Below the pieces are notes generated by a model. That model searched no databases and was not told the origin of the DNA. It worked only from the letters and a program-made list of their open reading frames with translations. A stretch of 64,000 nt of DNA from an uncultured Duncaniella sp. (GTDB taxonomy: Bacteria; Bacteroidota; Bacteroidia; Bacteroidales; Muribaculaceae): positions 1 to 64,000 of the forward strand of contig CAJTMH010000004.1 in assembly GCA_910577255.1 (NCBI GenBank), written 5' to 3'. Shown piece after piece: positions 49,740 through 58,276 of the stretch (position 1 is the stretch's first letter; each line of letters starts with the position of its first letter). A program made the translations under genes and the position numbers.

Positions 49740-51251
49740 TCAACCCACCGAACCCTCAAGAGTAATCTGCAGCAGGTTCTGGGCCTCGACGGCAAACTCC
49801 ATGGGGAGCTTGTTCATCACCTCCTTGGCATATCCGTTGACAATCAGGGCGATGGCCTCCTCGGTGGGAATACCTCGCTGATTGCAGTAGAAGAGCTGGT
49901 CCTCGGAGATTTTCGATGTCGTGGCCTCATGCTCCACTATGGCGGTATCATTGAGGACATCTATATAGGGGAAGGTGTGGGCACCGCAGTCGCTGCCCAT
50001 GAGCAGCGAGTCACACTGGGTGTAATTGCGGCATCCGGTGGCATTGGGAGCCACTTTCACCAGTCCACGATAGGAATTCTGGGAATGTCCGGCCGAGATA
50101 CCCTTCGACACGATGGTCGAGGTTGAATTCTTGCCGAGATGTATCATTTTCGTGCCGGTGTCGGCCTGCTGATAGTTTTTGGTCACTGCCACCGAGTAGA
50201 ATTCACCTCTTGAGCACTCACCCTGGAGCACACAGGAGGGATATTTCCATGTTATGGCCGAACCGGTCTCCACCTGGGTCCATGAGAGCTTGGAATGGTC
50301 GCCTCGGCAAAGACCACGCTTGGTGACAAAGTTATAGACACCACCTCGCCCTTCGGCATCGCCGGCATACCAGTTCTGGACCGTAGAGTATTTGACCTCC
50401 GCCCTGTCCTCCACCACGATTTCCACTATGGCTGCGTGGAGCTGGTTCTCGTCACGGATAGGTGCTGTACACCCTTCGAGATAGCTCACATAAGCGTCGT
50501 CGTCGGCCACGATGAGAGTACGCTCGAACTGTCCGGTGCCCGCGGCGTTGATGCGGAAGTAGGTTGACAGCTCCATGGGACACCGCACCCCTTTGGGGAT
50601 GTAGACGAATGAGCCGTCGGAGAATACAGCCGAATTGAGAGCGGCAAAGAAGTTGTCGCGATATGACACCACGGAGCCGAGATATTTCTTCACAAGGTCA
50701 GGGTAATCCTTCACGGCCTCGGAGATCGAGCAGAAGATTATGCCTTTTTCAGCAAGCTTCTCGCGGTGTGTGGTCTTCACGCTCACAGAGTCCATCACGG
50801 CATCGACAGCCATTCCGGCCAGGGCTTTCTGCTCCTGAAGCGGAATGCCGAGCCGGTTGAAGGTGTCGAGGAGCTGAGGATCTACCTCGTTGAGGCTCTC
50901 GGGACCTTTCTTGGCCACAGGTTCGGCATAGTAACTGATGTCCTGATAGTCGATAGGCGGGATGTTGAGATGTGCCCAGTCGGGCATCTTGAGTGTCTCC
51001 CAATAGCGGAATGCCTTGAGTCGGAACTCAAGCAGCCATTCAGGCTCACCCTTTTTGGCCGAGATCAGCCTCACCACCTCCTCGCTGAGGCCGCGAGGGA
51101 TGATGTGGGTGTCGATATCGGTGGTGAAACCGTATTTGTATTCATCGGAAGTGGCCTTTGACAGGAGGTCGTCATGCTGCTTTTCAGGCTTTGCGTCAGC
51201 GTCGACGGACGTAAGCCGGTCTTTATCTTCTTTCATCTCTGTCTTATTCAT
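49740..51251 (-). CDS. sufB: Fe-S cluster assembly protein SufB
   Basis: The SufB scaffold subunit of the SufBCD complex, 503 residues. Evidence: EPEWLLEFRLKAFRYW at the N-terminus, the beta-helix core with VYIPKGVRCPMELSTYFRIN, the sequence EGCTAPIRDENQLHAAIVEI, and the C-terminal cluster region RNYTQCDSLLMGSDCGAHTF followed by the catalytic Glu-containing VEHEATTSKI. All look intact. sufC, sufD and sufS, which usually follow in Bacteroidales, are absent downstream; methyltransferase and MBL genes follow instead. Its start overlaps the cvpA stop by 8 nt. Confidence 0.96.
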   Translation of the reverse strand: MNKTEMKEDKDRLTSVDADAKPEKQHDDLLSKATSDEYKYGFTTDIDTHIIPRGLSEEVVRLISAKKGEPEWLLEFRLKAFRYWETLKMPDWAHLNIPPIDYQDISYYAEPVAKKGPESLNEVDPQLLDTFNRLGIPLQEQKALAGMAVDAVMDSVSVKTTHREKLAEKGIIFCSISEAVKDYPDLVKKYLGSVVSYRDNFFAALNSAVFSDGSFVYIPKGVRCPMELSTYFRINAAGTGQFERTLIVADDDAYVSYLEGCTAPIRDENQLHAAIVEIVVEDRAEVKYSTVQNWYAGDAEGRGGVYNFVTKRGLCRGDHSKLSWTQVETGSAITWKYPSCVLQGECSRGEFYSVAVTKNYQQADTGTKMIHLGKNSTSTIVSKGISAGHSQNSYRGLVKVAPNATGCRNYTQCDSLLMGSDCGAHTFPYIDVLNDTAIVEHEATTSKISEDQLFYCNQRGIPTEEAIALIVNGYAKEVMNKLPMEFAVEAQNLLQITLEGSVG

Positions 51252-51747
51252 TCGTGTTACAAGAGCCTGTCAGCGCGCCGAGCACTTTAGGGGCAAGTTC
51301 TACTATCCATCTCACCGGGCGTCCCCCGCAGAGATGGGAAGTGGAGAGGAAGGAGTCGTCAAACAACACTATGTAGAGGTTGAGCAGGAGACTCACAAGG
51401 AGAAACCATTTCACCACACTGACAACCGCGCCACCGATGCGGTCGAGCGGACCGAGAAACACGGCGTGGGTTACTGTCCTGAGCATACGCGCCACAATGA
51501 TGACGGCATAGTAGGCCACGACATACACCAGGCAGTTGCCGAGAATCCTGGCTCCGTAGACGGCCATGGAGCTGTCACCCACATCAGGCATGAACCATTG
51601 GCTTACAGCTGTGCCGAACATGCGGCATGCCACTATGCCTACGATTATCGCGGCCACGGAACCTATCTGTGAGATGAAACCCCGCCGATAGCCCATCACG
51701 GCTGCCACGATGAAGATGATGAGTATGATGATGTCAAGTGCTGTCAT
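51244..51747 (-). CDS. CvpA family membrane protein
   Basis: A 167-residue CvpA/colicin V production-like protein with four predicted transmembrane helices (about 3-20, 28-48, 65-88, 103-125) and the family pattern ALDIIILIIFIVAAVMGYRRG at the N-terminus (quoted in part). Linked in other bacteria to envelope homeostasis; mechanism unknown. It heads the cvpA-sufB transcript, overlapping sufB by 8 nt. A -7 element lies 8 nt before the start. Confidence 0.9.
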   Translation of the reverse strand: MTALDIIILIIFIVAAVMGYRRGFISQIGSVAAIIVGIVACRMFGTAVSQWFMPDVGDSSMAVYGARILGNCLVYVVAYYAVIIVARMLRTVTHAVFLGPLDRIGGAVVSVVKWFLLVSLLLNLYIVLFDDSFLSTSHLCGGRPVRWIVELAPKVLGALTGSCNTNE

Positions 51748-51755
51748 ATCGACTG

Positions 51756-51763
51756 CAAAATTA
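51756..51763 (-). promoter_or_regulatory. Candidate -7 element for cvpA-sufB
   Basis: TAATTTTG on the minus strand, 8 nt upstream of the cvpA start codon. No -33 box at the ideal spacing. Confidence 0.4.
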
Positions 51764-51923
51764 ACAAATTATTCCCAAAGGTGGTTGCCAACCGGCAGGG
51801 AAAAAGCCGGGCAGGTAATCTTTTTTCACTCAAACACAATCATATTTTGATAATTATACATAATTTTACAGCTGAATAGGTATGGACGACTCCACACCCC
51901 CTTTCACCACATAACCACTACAG

Positions 51924-53615
51924 ATGAACATAAATAAACCATACCCCTCAGGACGCATAGCCCTGATAGCCCTGCTTACGTTGACGGCAATAGCTTTTTT
52001 CCTCCGCTGCTACTACCGTGTGCCCTCAGGCGACGAGTTGCTCTACGAGTACGTATGGGAGAAAGATGATTCAACTGACCTCTGGACCCCGGGGCATGAG
52101 TTCAACCGCAAGGTGTCGTCGCTCTCCGACATCATCGAGAGCCAAGTGCAGCACTACAAATACGCCAACGGACGGTCGATAGTCCACTCTATCGAGCAGG
52201 CGTTCACCGGCCACACCCTGCTCTTCAGCATCCTAAACACGGCAATATTTTTGCTATTCACATGGCTAATAGCCTATTACGTCACTTTAGGGGGGGATAG
52301 ATACAGAAGTTGTTTCCTGCTGTGGCTGATAATATTTATAGCCCTCCTTAATCTGTTTCCACTCCGCGATTCGCTTTGGGTGTCAGTAAATTACGGTCTC
52401 AACTACTTATGGCCGGCCACCATGGCCACAGGAGTCATGGTGCTATGGGATAGATTGGCCAAAGGGGAACTTTCGGCAAGATGGAACATCCCCATGGCTC
52501 TGTTAGGGCTGATATTCGGCTGGAGCCATGAGGGATTTGTGGTAGGCGTCAGCGGAGGAATGTTCCTGTATTATTGTTTCCATATCAGGCAGTTCAGAGG
52601 CCAGGCGCCGGTGCTTGCCGTCCCGATGTGGATATCGGCATGCGTGATGGTGTTTGCCCCCGGTAACATCAACCGTTTCTTCCATCACGACGACGCCACC
52701 GACGAGGCATCAATGCTCATGAAACTCCTCAACGGCTTCGACAATCTTCTTCACCTGTGGATGATATGGATATTGGCAATAGGTGTCATAATCCTGTTGG
52801 CTGCAGGCAAAAAAGATGCGATAAAAGTGTTCATAAGGGACAACAGCCGACTGCTATGGGTATTCGCAATCTCGTTTATATTTTCAATGATTGCGAACAC
52901 CGCGCCTCATTCACATACATTTGTGGAACTGACATCCCTCTATATAATATTACGCTATGTCACATCACGCAAACTGCCACACCTCACACGCACAGTAAAG
53001 ATAGGCATTTACCTGCTGGGAGTGCTTTTCACAGGACATCAGCTACTGATAGCCCGCGACACATGGCGAAATTACGAATTCCAGACAGAGGTGGTTAATG
53101 AGTATATCGATAGCCCGGATGGGATAGTCCATTTCACTCCCATTAATCTCTATTCGATAACTAAACCATATATCAGAATTTGGAAATCATCGGGAGCCTT
53201 TAAATTTTTCTTCTTCAATGTTTACAACGAGGTGCTATTCAATGGCAACAAACCACCTCTACTGTTGGAGGGAAGCGACTATGAGGCTGTGACTGCGCCA
53301 CAAAATTTCTTCACAGCCAAAAACAAACTCCCCGGAAATGCCCCTTGCTATATCGGAGAAGATGGAAAATTCATCTGGATAAAGCCTGACGCGCTGTCGG
53401 CCGATGAGAAATTAACAGGCATGCTCTACCCTGTGGATTGGGATCACGACGTGCAGGTGATTGTGAAACTTAAATTCCTCCTGACACCGGGCAGCTATCC
53501 CGGGACGGAAAGACTCGAAATCGACACAATCAATTCGCGTTGGGGTCGCGCCATGCGCATAAAACCTCTGCCGGTGAGGAAAATAAAAGCCGTCGACATA
53601 GCCACTCGACAATAA
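51924..53615 (+). CDS. DUF6056-like polytopic membrane protein
   Basis: A 563-residue membrane protein with about ten hydrophobic helices within residues 12-400 and a soluble C-terminal part. It resembles the DUF6056 group, glycosyltransferase-like proteins of the GT-C fold common in Bacteroidetes: the first loop carries an acidic pair (VPSGDELLYEY), and a later loop has SWGHEG-like FGWSHEGF. Such proteins may move a sugar from a lipid carrier, but no function is proven. Less biased codons and more AT-rich stretches than neighbours hint at a different history. It stands alone just before tRNA-Pro. Confidence 0.75.
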   Translation: MNINKPYPSGRIALIALLTLTAIAFFLRCYYRVPSGDELLYEYVWEKDDSTDLWTPGHEFNRKVSSLSDIIESQVQHYKYANGRSIVHSIEQAFTGHTLLFSILNTAIFLLFTWLIAYYVTLGGDRYRSCFLLWLIIFIALLNLFPLRDSLWVSVNYGLNYLWPATMATGVMVLWDRLAKGELSARWNIPMALLGLIFGWSHEGFVVGVSGGMFLYYCFHIRQFRGQAPVLAVPMWISACVMVFAPGNINRFFHHDDATDEASMLMKLLNGFDNLLHLWMIWILAIGVIILLAAGKKDAIKVFIRDNSRLLWVFAISFIFSMIANTAPHSHTFVELTSLYIILRYVTSRKLPHLTRTVKIGIYLLGVLFTGHQLLIARDTWRNYEFQTEVVNEYIDSPDGIVHFTPINLYSITKPYIRIWKSSGAFKFFFFNVYNEVLFNGNKPPLLLEGSDYEAVTAPQNFFTAKNKLPGNAPCYIGEDGKFIWIKPDALSADEKLTGMLYPVDWDHDVQVIVKLKFLLTPGSYPGTERLEIDTINSRWGRAMRIKPLPVRKIKAVDIATRQ

Positions 53616-53683
53616 TCTCCTCAATCCCGACTCCCATCTCCAAGTCATATTTCGCCTTCTCCGTAAAATGTTTTTTAATTTAA

Positions 53684-53715
53684 TTTGGTAGAATTAGGAA
53701 AAAGCATTACCTTTG
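53684..53715 (+). promoter_or_regulatory. Promoter of tRNA-Pro
   Basis: TTTG (53684-53687), a 20-nt spacer and TACCTTTG (53708-53715), an exact fit. Confidence 0.88.
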
Positions 53716-53746
53716 TGGTCGCAAAATCGACAAAAAGCTTGTCAAT

Positions 53747-53819
53747 CGGGGTGTAGCACAGTTGGCAGCGCGCCACGTTCGGGACGTGGAGGTCGGAAGT
53801 TCGAGTCTTCTCACCCCGA
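53747..53819 (+). tRNA. tRNA-Pro (CGG)
   Basis: Acceptor stem CGGGGTG with CACCCCG, anticodon arm CCACG-TTCGGGA-CGTGG with anticodon CGG (reads CCG), T arm GGAAG-TTCGAGT-CTTCT, discriminator A. No encoded CCA. A terminator follows within 20 nt. Confidence 0.97.
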
Positions 53820-53832
53820 CTTGATTTTGAGC

Positions 53833-53868
53833 AAAAGGGTTTAACTCAATGAGTTAGACCCTTTTCTG
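53833..53868 (+). terminator. Terminator after tRNA-Pro
   Basis: A long stem AAAAGGGT-TTAACTC with GAGTTAG-ACCCTTTT (one wobble, 3-nt loop), with a T-rich 3' side. Confidence 0.85.
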
Positions 53869-53935
53869 ATTTATCTACTGAACCAAGGTCAATCTCGAAG
53901 CATTTTTAAAGCGACAGCCCTATCACGCACAAAAT

Positions 53936-53966
53936 TTTGTTTTTCAGCGTTTTATTTATATATTTG
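53936..53966 (+). promoter_or_regulatory. Promoter of the MntA/HepT pair
   Basis: TTTG (53936-53939), a 19-nt spacer and TATATTTG (53959-53966). Start near 53971, leader about 27 nt. Confidence 0.8.
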
Positions 53967-53997
53967 CATTCAATACCATACGACAAGGGAGACAATC

Positions 53998-54303
53998 ATG
54001 AAACTTATAGAACTAAACATCCAAAAAATTATAGATATCTGCCGACGCTTCCATGTGCGAAGGCTCTGGGTTTTTGGTTCAATCCTGACGCCAAGATTTT
54101 CAGACCAAAGCGATATTGATTTATGCGTTGATTTTGATCGCAATAAAATCGAACTATCTGATTATGCCAATAATTTTTTTGGTTTCATGTATGCCCTTGA
54201 GGAATTATTAGGCCGTAAAATCGACATAACCGAAGATAGCGCAGTAAGAAATCCATACTTTAGAGAGGAACTTAACGAGACCCGCAAGTTGATATATGGA
54301 TAG
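53998..54303 (+). CDS. mntA: MNT-domain nucleotidyltransferase antitoxin (MntA)
   Basis: A minimal nucleotidyltransferase of 101 residues with the catalytic GSX10DXD motif (GSILTPRFSDQSDIDL) and preceding LWVF strand. In MntA/HepT systems this enzyme adds AMP units to the HepT toxin and silences it. Its stop overlaps the HepT start by 8 nt, the common arrangement. The region is clearly AT-richer than its neighbours, with A/T-ending codons, a sign of recent acquisition next to a tRNA gene. Confidence 0.9.
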   Translation: MKLIELNIQKIIDICRRFHVRRLWVFGSILTPRFSDQSDIDLCVDFDRNKIELSDYANNFFGFMYALEELLGRKIDITEDSAVRNPYFREELNETRKLIYG

Positions 54304-54658
54304 AAAAGTCCTAAAATATTTAAATGACATCCTCAATTCTATCAACGAAATTGAGTCCTATTTCATGGGGAGACCTCGAAGATTTGATGACTATCGTAGT
54401 AATCAAATGATGAGGAGAGCCATACAGATGAACATTGCAATCATCGGCGAGGCTACTAATCAAATATTAAGGGTACGGCCAGAAATTCACATCTCAAATG
54501 CAAGAAAGATTGTTGACACCCGCAATTTTGTCATACATGGATATGACAGCATAAGCGACGATATGATTTGGGCAATTGTAATAAACCACATCCCACTGTT
54601 AAAACAGGAAGTTTTATCATTGCTCGACGATTCAGAAATCGGCACCGGGCAACGTTAA
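54296..54658 (+). CDS. hepT: HepT-like RNase toxin (DUF86)
   Basis: A 120-residue HEPN-superfamily protein with the RX4HXY motif as RNFVIHGY near residues 83-90; Arg and His are the RNase residues, and the Tyr is the residue AMPylated by MntA. Mostly helical, as expected. The N-terminal DRKVLKYLNDILNSINEIE matches typical DUF86 starts. Both motif and antitoxin catalytic residues are intact, so the pair looks functional. Same AT-rich composition as mntA. Confidence 0.91.
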   Translation: MDRKVLKYLNDILNSINEIESYFMGRPRRFDDYRSNQMMRRAIQMNIAIIGEATNQILRVRPEIHISNARKIVDTRNFVIHGYDSISDDMIWAIVINHIPLLKQEVLSLLDDSEIGTGQR

Positions 54659-54693
54659 CCAATCAGCTAATTAACTAACATCCAAGGGATAGC

Positions 54694-55914
54694 TTACACC
54701 ATCGTGAGGCGGGAGAGTGATGTCAGCCGGAGGGCACAATCACGCAATCGGGCGACATCGACAGCCTCAATCTCAGCCCTAACCTGCGCTGAGGTCACTA
54801 CCGCCCCCCTGTAAAGTGTACTGCGGGCCATCGACAAGGCATTCTGCTCGGTATTGACCGAAGCCACCGCCAACTGCCCGAGATATTGCTTCTTCGCTTC
54901 CGCCAGTTTGCGCGGTGTGACACCCTTGTCGGCAATATCGCCTATCACATTGTTCACCAGACGGCGACAACGTCCCACATCTTCCCTATCGCATCCGAAA
55001 TAAATGGTGAAAAGCCCGGTATCACTCATCATGGTTGTGCCGGCATCAATGGTGTAGACCAATCCCCTGCGTTCGCGCAATGCCACATTCAGCAACGAAT
55101 TCATTCCCGGTCCACCGAGCATATTGGTCAGGAGCGCCATGGCATATCGGCCGGAGTCAAGCATACCCGGCACCCTGGCACCCATCACAGTGTGGGCCTG
55201 GTGGGAATCAATCTGTCTCTCTTGGTTAAATTCAGGAACAACCACAGGCACCTCGCGTCCACGAGGGGTATCGGGCCGCGTGAGCGAACGGAAACATTTT
55301 TCTACCGTACGGAGCACCTTGGCCGAGGTCTCAGGTCCGGAATAAAACACCACCATCTCACCCGGGGTATAGAACCGCATCAGATATCCCCGGCACACAT
55401 CTGTTGAGAACCCTTCAAGCTCCTTCTCATTACCAAGAATATTGTGGCCAAGCGGACTGCCCGCGAAAATCAAATCCTCGAAATCATCAAATATCCCCTC
55501 GGCCGGCACATCGAGATACGAGTCAATCTCATCGGCCACCACCAGTCGCTCACGGTCAATTTCCACAGCCGGGAATTGCGAATCCTCAACCAGATCCGCT
55601 ATCAGGTCGGCTGCCCTTTCGAGATTTCCAGCCGGAAAAGTAGAATAAAGCATAGTCTCCTCCTTGGTGGTATAGGCGTTAAGCTCGCCCCCTACCAGTT
55701 CCATACGGTTGAGAATATGCCATGCCCGACGACGACGTGTCCCCTTAAATATGGTATGCTCCACAAAATGGGCAAGCCCGTATTCACCCGGACGCTCATC
55801 ACGGCTTCCTGCATTTATGGCTACTCCGAAGTGAGCCACAGGGCTTCCGTTGCGCCTCGTAACTACTCTCAGGCCATTTCCCAGAACGGCATAGGATATT
55901 TCATTCTCATTCAT
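54694..55914 (-). CDS. M16 family zinc peptidase (pitrilysin/processing-peptidase type)
   Basis: A 406-residue M16B peptidase with the inverted zinc motif HFVEH (His49, Glu52, His53) and the third ligand Glu129 in VVADEIDSY. It has the two-domain half-clamshell organisation; a C-terminal R/Y-type region (RRGLVYTID) is present, so it should be active as a dimer. No signal peptide is seen, so a cytoplasmic location is likely, with possible substrates being small peptides. It converges on the HepT gene with a 35-bp gap. Confidence 0.93.
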   Translation of the reverse strand: MNENEISYAVLGNGLRVVTRRNGSPVAHFGVAINAGSRDERPGEYGLAHFVEHTIFKGTRRRRAWHILNRMELVGGELNAYTTKEETMLYSTFPAGNLERAADLIADLVEDSQFPAVEIDRERLVVADEIDSYLDVPAEGIFDDFEDLIFAGSPLGHNILGNEKELEGFSTDVCRGYLMRFYTPGEMVVFYSGPETSAKVLRTVEKCFRSLTRPDTPRGREVPVVVPEFNQERQIDSHQAHTVMGARVPGMLDSGRYAMALLTNMLGGPGMNSLLNVALRERRGLVYTIDAGTTMMSDTGLFTIYFGCDREDVGRCRRLVNNVIGDIADKGVTPRKLAEAKKQYLGQLAVASVNTEQNALSMARSTLYRGAVVTSAQVRAEIEAVDVARLRDCALRLTSLSRLTMV

Positions 55915-55919
55915 GGCGA

Positions 55920-55927
55920 CAAAAGTA
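55920..55927 (-). promoter_or_regulatory. Candidate -7 element for the M16 peptidase gene
   Basis: TACTTTTG on the minus strand, 5 nt before the start codon, so the transcript could begin at or next to the ATG. No clear -33 box. Confidence 0.35.
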
Positions 55928-56091
55928 CTTCAAACCTCCCAAAAGGCATGATTTATACACATATTTTAACTAATACAATTAACGTATGTTAATCAATGGC
56001 AACGTTTTTGTCGCCTAAAGCAGAACATTAACTAAAAATCAGTTAACATGTCATGCCTGGTGGTTAATGCGGGTTAAGCATCACTCAAGCT

Positions 56092-56123
56092 ATTGGTAAC
56101 CACGTTAATATGAGCTACCTTTG
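56092..56123 (+). promoter_or_regulatory. Promoter of the LruC-like lipoprotein gene
   Basis: ATTG (56092-56095), a 20-nt spacer and TACCTTTG (56116-56123). It includes the upstream TTG codon of the reading frame, which therefore cannot be the start. Confidence 0.78.
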
Positions 56124-56162
56124 TATGATATTATCTACAATCCAACAGCATTACAACCTGAC

Positions 56163-58172
56163 ATGAGAACACACATATCCAAATTGATGCTCACCGTCGT
56201 CGCTTCGGTGATGGCAGCTTGTGGCGTCGATCCTATAACAATAACCCCCGAAGAGGCCTACGTGCGGGAATTCATCAAGCAGTTTGGCGTATTCGAACTT
56301 GACCGCACATGGAACAGCGCATCGCGCATCACTGCCCATGTCGATCCTGCCACTGTCAACGGAGCTTCGGAAATCAACATCTACACCGCTATGCCCGGTA
56401 CTCCTGAATGCTTCCGGGTGGCCTCATATCCGGCAGGCACCCTTACATTCGATTTCGACTCGGACCACGACGCCGGAAACCTATATGTGGAGGCACTTGA
56501 CAACGATGGCCGAGTAGTACATCACGGCTTCCACAAGGTGAACAATTCGGCACTTTCAATCAGCTCCATCTCTCGCAGCACTGCAGGAGAGAAATGCCCG
56601 GTCACAATCGGTGAAGAAATCACAGAAAAGTCGGCCGACAAAGTAGGCAATTTCGCCTACCTGTCACACCTCGGCACCTCCAGTGAATTCTGGCGCGACA
56701 CCATCGGGATCGAAGATGACTGGCTAACTCCCGTAAGCTCCATGAGCCGTTTCTACAGATTGGAGGGAAACCATACACCCGACTATGTGGGCTCATATCC
56801 ACTCTCGGCCATGCTCCCGATGGTAGGGCACGAGAAAGGGGTGTTTGGTGAGCAGGTGTGCAATCTATCGCGCTTCGCTTCGCTACTCCACCCAGAGCTC
56901 GGGGTCGAATATGTGGTGGCAGAGGACAGCGAAGTGTCGCTCGACCTCTTTTATGGAGCGACAGCAAAGACCGCCAACAGTTTCGGATACATGTATTTCA
57001 AGGCCGGACGCACAGCCGACGAGACTTGGAACAACATTATCCGTGCCGACCGATATTTCCTTATCGACGACGCTTCGCCAGGGAAAAACCTCATGCTCGA
57101 CGGCTCACACTATACCGACGGCATGAAACTCGCCACCCTCGTCAATGCCTCGGAAAGCTATGGGGAGCCGGCAACCCAACTTGTCACCGGCACCCGCCAC
57201 CGTCTGGTTTATTTCGGTGGCGATGAACCGTCATACACATTCCCCAAGGATACCCACATAGTCTTCTTCATCACCATGCAGAAAGGCACCTATATCCCTC
57301 ATTACTCCCTCCCGGCCATTAATCAGAAATACGGTCTGTCACATTCCTGCTACCACGCCCCCGGCAACCCCTCGTCGGAAGTCATGAAGAATTTCATCAC
57401 CTACCGTTGGGGCAACCTGCTTGTGCTCGCGGTCGAGGACCTCGGGGGTGACGACGATCTCAATGACCTGCTCTTTTTTGTCAACGGCAACCTCAAGCAT
57501 ACGCCCACTATCCCCAACGTCAACCCCAACCTCCCCATAGCACAGTCATGGATCATAGCTGCCGAGGACCTTGGGGGGACTTTCGACTTTGATTTCAACG
57601 ATGTGGTGTTCGGTGTAAGCCATGTGGCCGGCGAGGAGACGGCTTACGTAACGGCCCTGGCCTCGGGTGGTGCTCTCCCTGTCTACCTCCACTCACTTTA
57701 TCCTCAACTCTCCGACGGTGTCCCGGTGACCCATGCTGACAGCCGTCTCATTCCGCCTGGCACCACCGACGGCGAGTTTCACAGCTGGTTCGGCTCACAC
57801 CACGGCGAGGGCGACATCATAAACGCCCATTACTGGGACAAACCGGGAGCCACAGTGCAAATCAAGGTTCCCGCCGACTTCTCGGTGACCACCGAAGGTG
57901 ATCCGGGCCGGCCGTCGGAAGGGAACATGGGGGGCTTCTGGATCACGGTGGAGAAGGATGGCCAGACCAACTCGACCATCACAGCACCGTCGGTCGGTGC
58001 CGACTACCGCGCACCGCAAATGTTCCTGGTGCAGTCGTCGTGGTGCTGGCCCACTGAAGGGACAAAAATCACTTCAGTTTATGACGGATTCACGGCATGG
58101 AGCTCGAAATGGTGGAACTATCCGCAAGGTTACCGCTACATAGACCACGGCTGGCCCCACACCCCACGGTGA
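56163..58172 (+). CDS. LruC-domain surface lipoprotein
   Basis: A 669-residue protein. I place the start at 56163, giving MRTHISKLMLTVVASVMAAC with a lipobox ending at Cys20; the frame is open further 5' but that part is promoter. The body has beta-rich segments and two acidic loops, LGGDDDLNDLLFFVNG (about 453) and LGGTFDFDFNDVVFGV (about 490), the pattern of LruC/DUF4842 domains; the loops resemble Ca2+-binding turns. The C-terminal third contains Trp-rich text (SSWCWPTEGTKI, WSSKWWNYPQGYRYID). It is likely exposed on the outer membrane. Function unknown. Confidence 0.78.
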   Translation: MRTHISKLMLTVVASVMAACGVDPITITPEEAYVREFIKQFGVFELDRTWNSASRITAHVDPATVNGASEINIYTAMPGTPECFRVASYPAGTLTFDFDSDHDAGNLYVEALDNDGRVVHHGFHKVNNSALSISSISRSTAGEKCPVTIGEEITEKSADKVGNFAYLSHLGTSSEFWRDTIGIEDDWLTPVSSMSRFYRLEGNHTPDYVGSYPLSAMLPMVGHEKGVFGEQVCNLSRFASLLHPELGVEYVVAEDSEVSLDLFYGATAKTANSFGYMYFKAGRTADETWNNIIRADRYFLIDDASPGKNLMLDGSHYTDGMKLATLVNASESYGEPATQLVTGTRHRLVYFGGDEPSYTFPKDTHIVFFITMQKGTYIPHYSLPAINQKYGLSHSCYHAPGNPSSEVMKNFITYRWGNLLVLAVEDLGGDDDLNDLLFFVNGNLKHTPTIPNVNPNLPIAQSWIIAAEDLGGTFDFDFNDVVFGVSHVAGEETAYVTALASGGALPVYLHSLYPQLSDGVPVTHADSRLIPPGTTDGEFHSWFGSHHGEGDIINAHYWDKPGATVQIKVPADFSVTTEGDPGRPSEGNMGGFWITVEKDGQTNSTITAPSVGADYRAPQMFLVQSSWCWPTEGTKITSVYDGFTAWSSKWWNYPQGYRYIDHGWPHTPR

Positions 58173-58207
58173 GTGCATGATGCGACACGGAAATGGGTCT
58201 GAAACAC

Positions 58208-58238
58208 ATTGGATTTCGCCAACTTTTTTGTAATTTTG
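58208..58238 (+). promoter_or_regulatory. Promoter of valS
   Basis: ATTG (58208-58211), a 19-nt spacer and TAATTTTG (58231-58238). The -33 box has one mismatch. Leader about 33 nt. Confidence 0.7.
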
Positions 58239-58276
58239 CACCAAAATTACGAACCACCAATCATTTAACCGATTTT

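Noticed and set aside
58193..58276. An upstream start for valS
   Set aside because: The extension covers the promoter and has no counterpart in ValS proteins; the ATG at 58277 gives the normal N-terminus.
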